Below, one piece after another: positions 18,627-20,842 of a stretch of DNA of 20,842 nt. Within the stretch, counting starts at the first letter, position 1, and each line of letters opens with the position of its first letter. The position numbers and the translations under genes were made by a program. The notes beneath the pieces were generated by a model. The model saw only the letters and a program-made list of their open reading frames with translations, was not told the DNA's origin and ran no database searches. Origin of the DNA: a virus. The stretch covers positions 1-20,842 of IMG/VR virus record IMGVR_UViG_3300031951_001455, one strand, 5' to 3'.

Positions 18627-19570
18627 AAACAGCATTTGTGACCGGTAGTTCTGGTTATTTGGGTTCACACGTTTGTAAAGAATTAAAAAAAGAAGGATGG
18701 AAAGTTTTTGGTTATGATTATCAGCAACCAAAACACGAATATTTGGATATGTGGGAAAATGCCGATATTCGTGATGAGTTATCTTTGTATGGAACTCTGA
18801 AGCGTTCTAAACCAAATGTGGTGTTTCATTTCGCAGGCCGTATTGAAGTAGGTCTATCGTTAGAAGAACCAACAGAATTTTACGAAGTGAATTCTGGCGG
18901 CACTACAATACTTTTAAATCTAATGAAGCGTTTAGATTTGAACAACATCATTTACTCATCGACCGCCGGCGTATATGAACCAAAAAATAGACCTATCATG
19001 GAACCTGATGCTAAGAATTGGGATAACAATCCATATGCAGGATCGAAGTTATGTGCGGAAACAGCTATACGACACTCTGGTTTAAAACACATCATTTTTC
19101 GTTATTTCAACCTGGCTGGAGCTGATCCCGAAAATGACATTGGTGAATGCCATGAACCAGAAACCCATTTGATTCCGAAAACTTTTCAAAATCTAAATAC
19201 TTTTGTTGAAATCTATGGAACAAATTACAATACAGAAGATGGCACCTGCGTTAGGGATTATGTTCATGTCAGCGATGTTGCCAACGCTCACCTTCTTGCT
19301 GCCAAACATCTTATGGCAGGCAAAGAATCTCACATACTTAACCTTGGTACCGGTAAAGGTGAATCGGTAGCTTCTATTATTGGTAAAATTGTTCAACTCA
19401 CAAATGCCCCTATGACAAATGTGGTAACCTTACCAAGGCGTGAAGGTGATCCAGATATATTGGTTGCCGACATTTCTCTTGCCAAAAAGATATTGCAATA
19501 CCGACCAAAGTATGATATAATGGCAATCCTCGAAACAGCATATAACTGGCACTTAAAACAAAATGGTTAA
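18623..19570 (+). CDS. galE: GalE-like UDP-sugar 4-epimerase (SDR), 315 aa
   Basis: ATG 18623 overlaps the previous stop. TGSSGYLGSH (residues 7-16) is the NAD-binding GxxGxxG loop, YSSTAGVY (111-118) and NPYAGSKLCAE (Tyr138, Lys142) are the catalytic Ser/Thr and YxxxK motifs, and DGTCVRDYVHVSDVANAH is the GalE-type signature. The protein should interconvert UDP-glucose and UDP-galactose or the N-acetyl or uronate forms. It is about 20 residues shorter than E. coli GalE (338). The usual HFAGLKAVGES is HFAGRIEVGLS here. Exact substrate is uncertain. Confidence 0.88.
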   Translation: MKTAFVTGSSGYLGSHVCKELKKEGWKVFGYDYQQPKHEYLDMWENADIRDELSLYGTLKRSKPNVVFHFAGRIEVGLSLEEPTEFYEVNSGGTTILLNLMKRLDLNNIIYSSTAGVYEPKNRPIMEPDAKNWDNNPYAGSKLCAETAIRHSGLKHIIFRYFNLAGADPENDIGECHEPETHLIPKTFQNLNTFVEIYGTNYNTEDGTCVRDYVHVSDVANAHLLAAKHLMAGKESHILNLGTGKGESVASIIGKIVQLTNAPMTNVVTLPRREGDPDILVADISLAKKILQYRPKYDIMAILETAYNWHLKQNG

Positions 19571-20138
19571 TAAAGATATTCAAAGACATGAAGGGCTTGG
19601 CGCCGGTGATATTATTGGCCTTGGTCTACTCAAAAATCATACTTTTGTTCTTAGCGGTGATATTACAGAGGAAAACATCAATGAAGCGCTTCGTTGGTTG
19701 ATTTATGAAAATACCAGCGATGAAGAAAAAGAATTAACCCTCTATGTGAATTCTACTGGTGGTTTGTTGAATGATGCGTTTGCACTAATTGATATGATGC
19801 GACACTCTAAGCATACAATCAAAACAATTGGCTTTGGTAATGTTATGAGTTCCGCTTTCCTTATCTTTGCAGCGGGCACCAGAGGATACCGTTACATCGC
19901 TAAAAACGCCAGCATTCTTTCGCACCAATATAGTGATGAGCTGAGTGAATCAAAACACCATGACATTAAATCATTTTCAAAAGAATGTGACAATGTAAAT
20001 GAGCGTATGGTCAGTTTACTTAAAACTTGCACCGACCTCAATGGTTCTACAATTAAACGAAAACTTCTTCCTGCATCCGATGTTTGGTTAAAGGCTGAAG
20101 AACTCGTTGATCTTGGCATTGCAGATCATATTTTATAA
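19563..20138 (+). CDS. clpP: ClpP-family serine protease, 191 aa
   Basis: ATG 19563 overlaps the GalE gene by eight bases. The protein aligns by eye with ClpP: LTLYVNSTGGLLNDAFALID matches the VNSPGG loop, GNVMSSAFLIFAAG holds Ser96, SILSHQYSDE holds His121, and SDVWLKAEELVDLGIADHI holds Asp173. The full triad is intact. No Clp ATPase is in view, so it may use host ClpX or ClpA, work alone, or process virion proteins. It lacks the extended C-terminal part of typical prohead proteases. It is 191 aa, close to mature ClpP. Confidence 0.88.
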   Translation: MVNKDIQRHEGLGAGDIIGLGLLKNHTFVLSGDITEENINEALRWLIYENTSDEEKELTLYVNSTGGLLNDAFALIDMMRHSKHTIKTIGFGNVMSSAFLIFAAGTRGYRYIAKNASILSHQYSDELSESKHHDIKSFSKECDNVNERMVSLLKTCTDLNGSTIKRKLLPASDVWLKAEELVDLGIADHIL

Positions 20139-20144
20139 GGAGGT
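20137..20144 (+). promoter_or_regulatory. Full anti-16S Shine-Dalgarno (AAGGAGGT)
   Basis: The octamer AAGGAGGT begins at the ClpP stop. It is 12 bases from ATG 20157, longer than usual, but three bases from an in-frame ATT at 20148. An ATT start would add three residues (ILE before MLTGG). The spacing conflict leaves the start of the next gene unsettled. Confidence 0.75.
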
Positions 20145-20156
20145 TAAATTTTAGAA

Positions 20157-20309
20157 ATGCTAACAGGCGGCAAAAAGTTTCAGAAACCAACAAAAACAAA
20201 ATTTAAAAAGAACCGTGATAAAGAAAATCAAAATCTTTTTAAATCAAAGCACCACGACAAATCAGTTTATCGTTTGGTAAAACAGGAGAAAGAAGATTAT
20301 GTCATATAG
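20157..20309 (+). CDS. Basic small protein, 50 aa
   Basis: ATG 20157 is used; an ATT at 20148 is a possible rarer start closer to the Shine-Dalgarno. The protein (MLTGGKKFQKPTKTKFKKNR, then DKENQNLFKSKHHDKSVYR) is strongly basic in its first half, which fits nucleic acid binding. Cysteines are absent. No family recognised. Its last 11 bases overlap the next gene's start. Confidence 0.6.
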   Translation: MLTGGKKFQKPTKTKFKKNRDKENQNLFKSKHHDKSVYRLVKQEKEDYVI

Positions 20310-20472
20310 AGAAGTGCTACTAAAACAAATAGCTGAATTAGAAACAAAGATTGCTACTGATTCTGCTGAAAAAGAAATTTTAGAAAAAGAATTGAATCGC
20401 CTTAAACTCGCTGAATATGAAGAAGATTGGCGAGAAACTCTAGAACAGCGCCTCCTACAAGAGGGATGTTAG
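20299..20472 (+). CDS. Coiled-coil small protein, 57 aa
   Basis: ATG 20299 lies inside the end of the upstream gene, with GGAG (20285-20288) before it. The sequence (MSYREVLLKQIAELETKIAT, then SAEKEILEKELNRLKLAEYE) has clear Leu/Ile heptads. A final EGC could allow disulfide or metal links. The TAG stop overlaps the start of dyad 1 of promoter D, so this is the operon's last gene. Confidence 0.65.
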   Translation: MSYREVLLKQIAELETKIATDSAEKEILEKELNRLKLAEYEEDWRETLEQRLLQEGC

Positions 20473-20557
20473 TTAGTACTCACTAACTTATACTGATTTA
20501 TACTGTTGTAAAAAAGCAACAGGGGGTATTGACATTTGGCCTCAGCCGTGGTATAAT
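20472..20557 (+). promoter_or_regulatory. Promoter D: two dyads plus consensus sigma70
   Basis: Dyad 1 is the perfect palindrome arm pair GTTAGT-ACTC-ACTAAC (20472-20487). An 8-bp direct repeat TTATACTG (20488-20495 and 20498-20505) follows. Dyad 2 is CTGTTG...CAACAG (20503-20522). TTGACA (20529-20534), a 17-base spacer and TATAAT (20552-20557) complete a full consensus promoter. The gap between the two dyads is 16 bases against 4 in promoters A and C, close to one helical turn longer. It drives the gene at 20588. Confidence 0.85.
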
Positions 20558-20587
20558 GGTTCTATACTGAAAAACGGCGATTATATT

Positions 20588-20842
20588 GTGTTTAAAATAC
20601 TGAAAGAAACAACCGAGTGGATATGTGATTATACTGTTTATAATCATACCTATTTACTTGATCCAAAAAATCGTATTATTGCTTATTATAATGTAAAAGA
20701 TAAAACGATTCATAAATTAAATTCACCGTATGTCATTGACAAAAAGTACCGCAAATTCGTGGAAACTAAACATGTCGGTTTATCTAAATTAATTCCCAAA
20801 GATTATAAAGAAGAACGGCAAGAGAATACAATGCCGTCAGCT
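20588..20842 (+). CDS. Hypothetical phage protein, N-terminal 85 aa (partial)
   Basis: GTG 20588 starts a frame that runs open to the window edge. It begins FKILKETTEWICDYTVYNHT, then YLLDPKNRIIAYY, and continues KYRKFVETKHV. The WICDYTVxNHTYLL start is a pattern I have seen in short phage hypothetical proteins. The ribosome site is weak. It follows promoter D directly. Confidence 0.7.
   Translation, partial: MFKILKETTEWICDYTVYNHTYLLDPKNRIIAYYNVKDKTIHKLNSPYVIDKKYRKFVETKHVGLSKLIPKDYKEERQENTMPSA

Noticed and set aside
1-20842. CRISPR array, insertion sequence or attachment site
   Set aside because: No regularly spaced repeats, transposase gene or paired terminal repeats were seen. The 21-bp direct repeat has only two copies.

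Overview
The window looks like part of the genome of a large T4-like tailed phage of a Gram-negative bacterium. All supported genes lie on the plus strand. They are tightly packed, often with ATGA, GTGA or TAATG stop/start overlaps, and many encode fewer than 60 residues. Typical markers are a T4-type RNase H, a MPNWCNN (Api92-like) protein, a WYL_2/DUF2693-like protein, a GSKPRPLS small protein, and five tRNA genes. Lipobox signal peptides (LSAC, LTGC) and consensus sigma70 promoters point to a Gram-negative host; I cannot name the host from the sequence.

Layout. 1-4400 is an accessory region of small genes: tRNA-Tyr, a Bfd-like CxC...CxxC mini-protein, a zinc-ribbon protein, a GIY-YIG nuclease-like protein, several single-span membrane peptides and a possible structured RNA at 2936-3009. 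4418-6389 encodes envelope proteins: a lipoprotein, an exported protein with an FlgT-N/LPP20-like domain, a SemiSWEET-like membrane protein and another exported protein. 6367-8994 holds conserved phage hypotheticals and a DXD glycosyltransferase. 8997-9501 is a tRNA-Thr/Pro/Arg/Met cluster with one small gene inside it. 9578-13730 is a run of exported, membrane and coiled-coil proteins, centred on a 529-residue protein with five Cys-x9-Cys repeats. It ends in an arrangement that resembles a spanin pair plus a two-span membrane protein. 13827-16943 is a replication-type block (unknown 358-residue protein, RNase H, DUF6433-like). 16946-19570 is a translationally coupled sugar cassette (nucleotidyltransferase, GT2, RmlC-like epimerase, GalE-like epimerase). 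It is followed by a ClpP-type protease with an intact triad and two small proteins.

Regulation. The most striking signal that genes do not explain is a repeated promoter module. Four promoters (near 1193, 1824, 4356 and 20529) carry a 16-bp dyad GTNAGT-N4-ACTNAC, then a second dyad TGTTGT-N6-RCAACA, then a sigma70 -35/-10 pair. A fifth (near 13768) has an extended form of the second dyad only. The dyads are not followed by U-runs, so they look like protein-binding operators or activator sites, not terminators. This suggests a phage-wide regulon controlled by one or two phage or host DNA-binding proteins. All function statements rest on reading motifs by eye; no database search was run.
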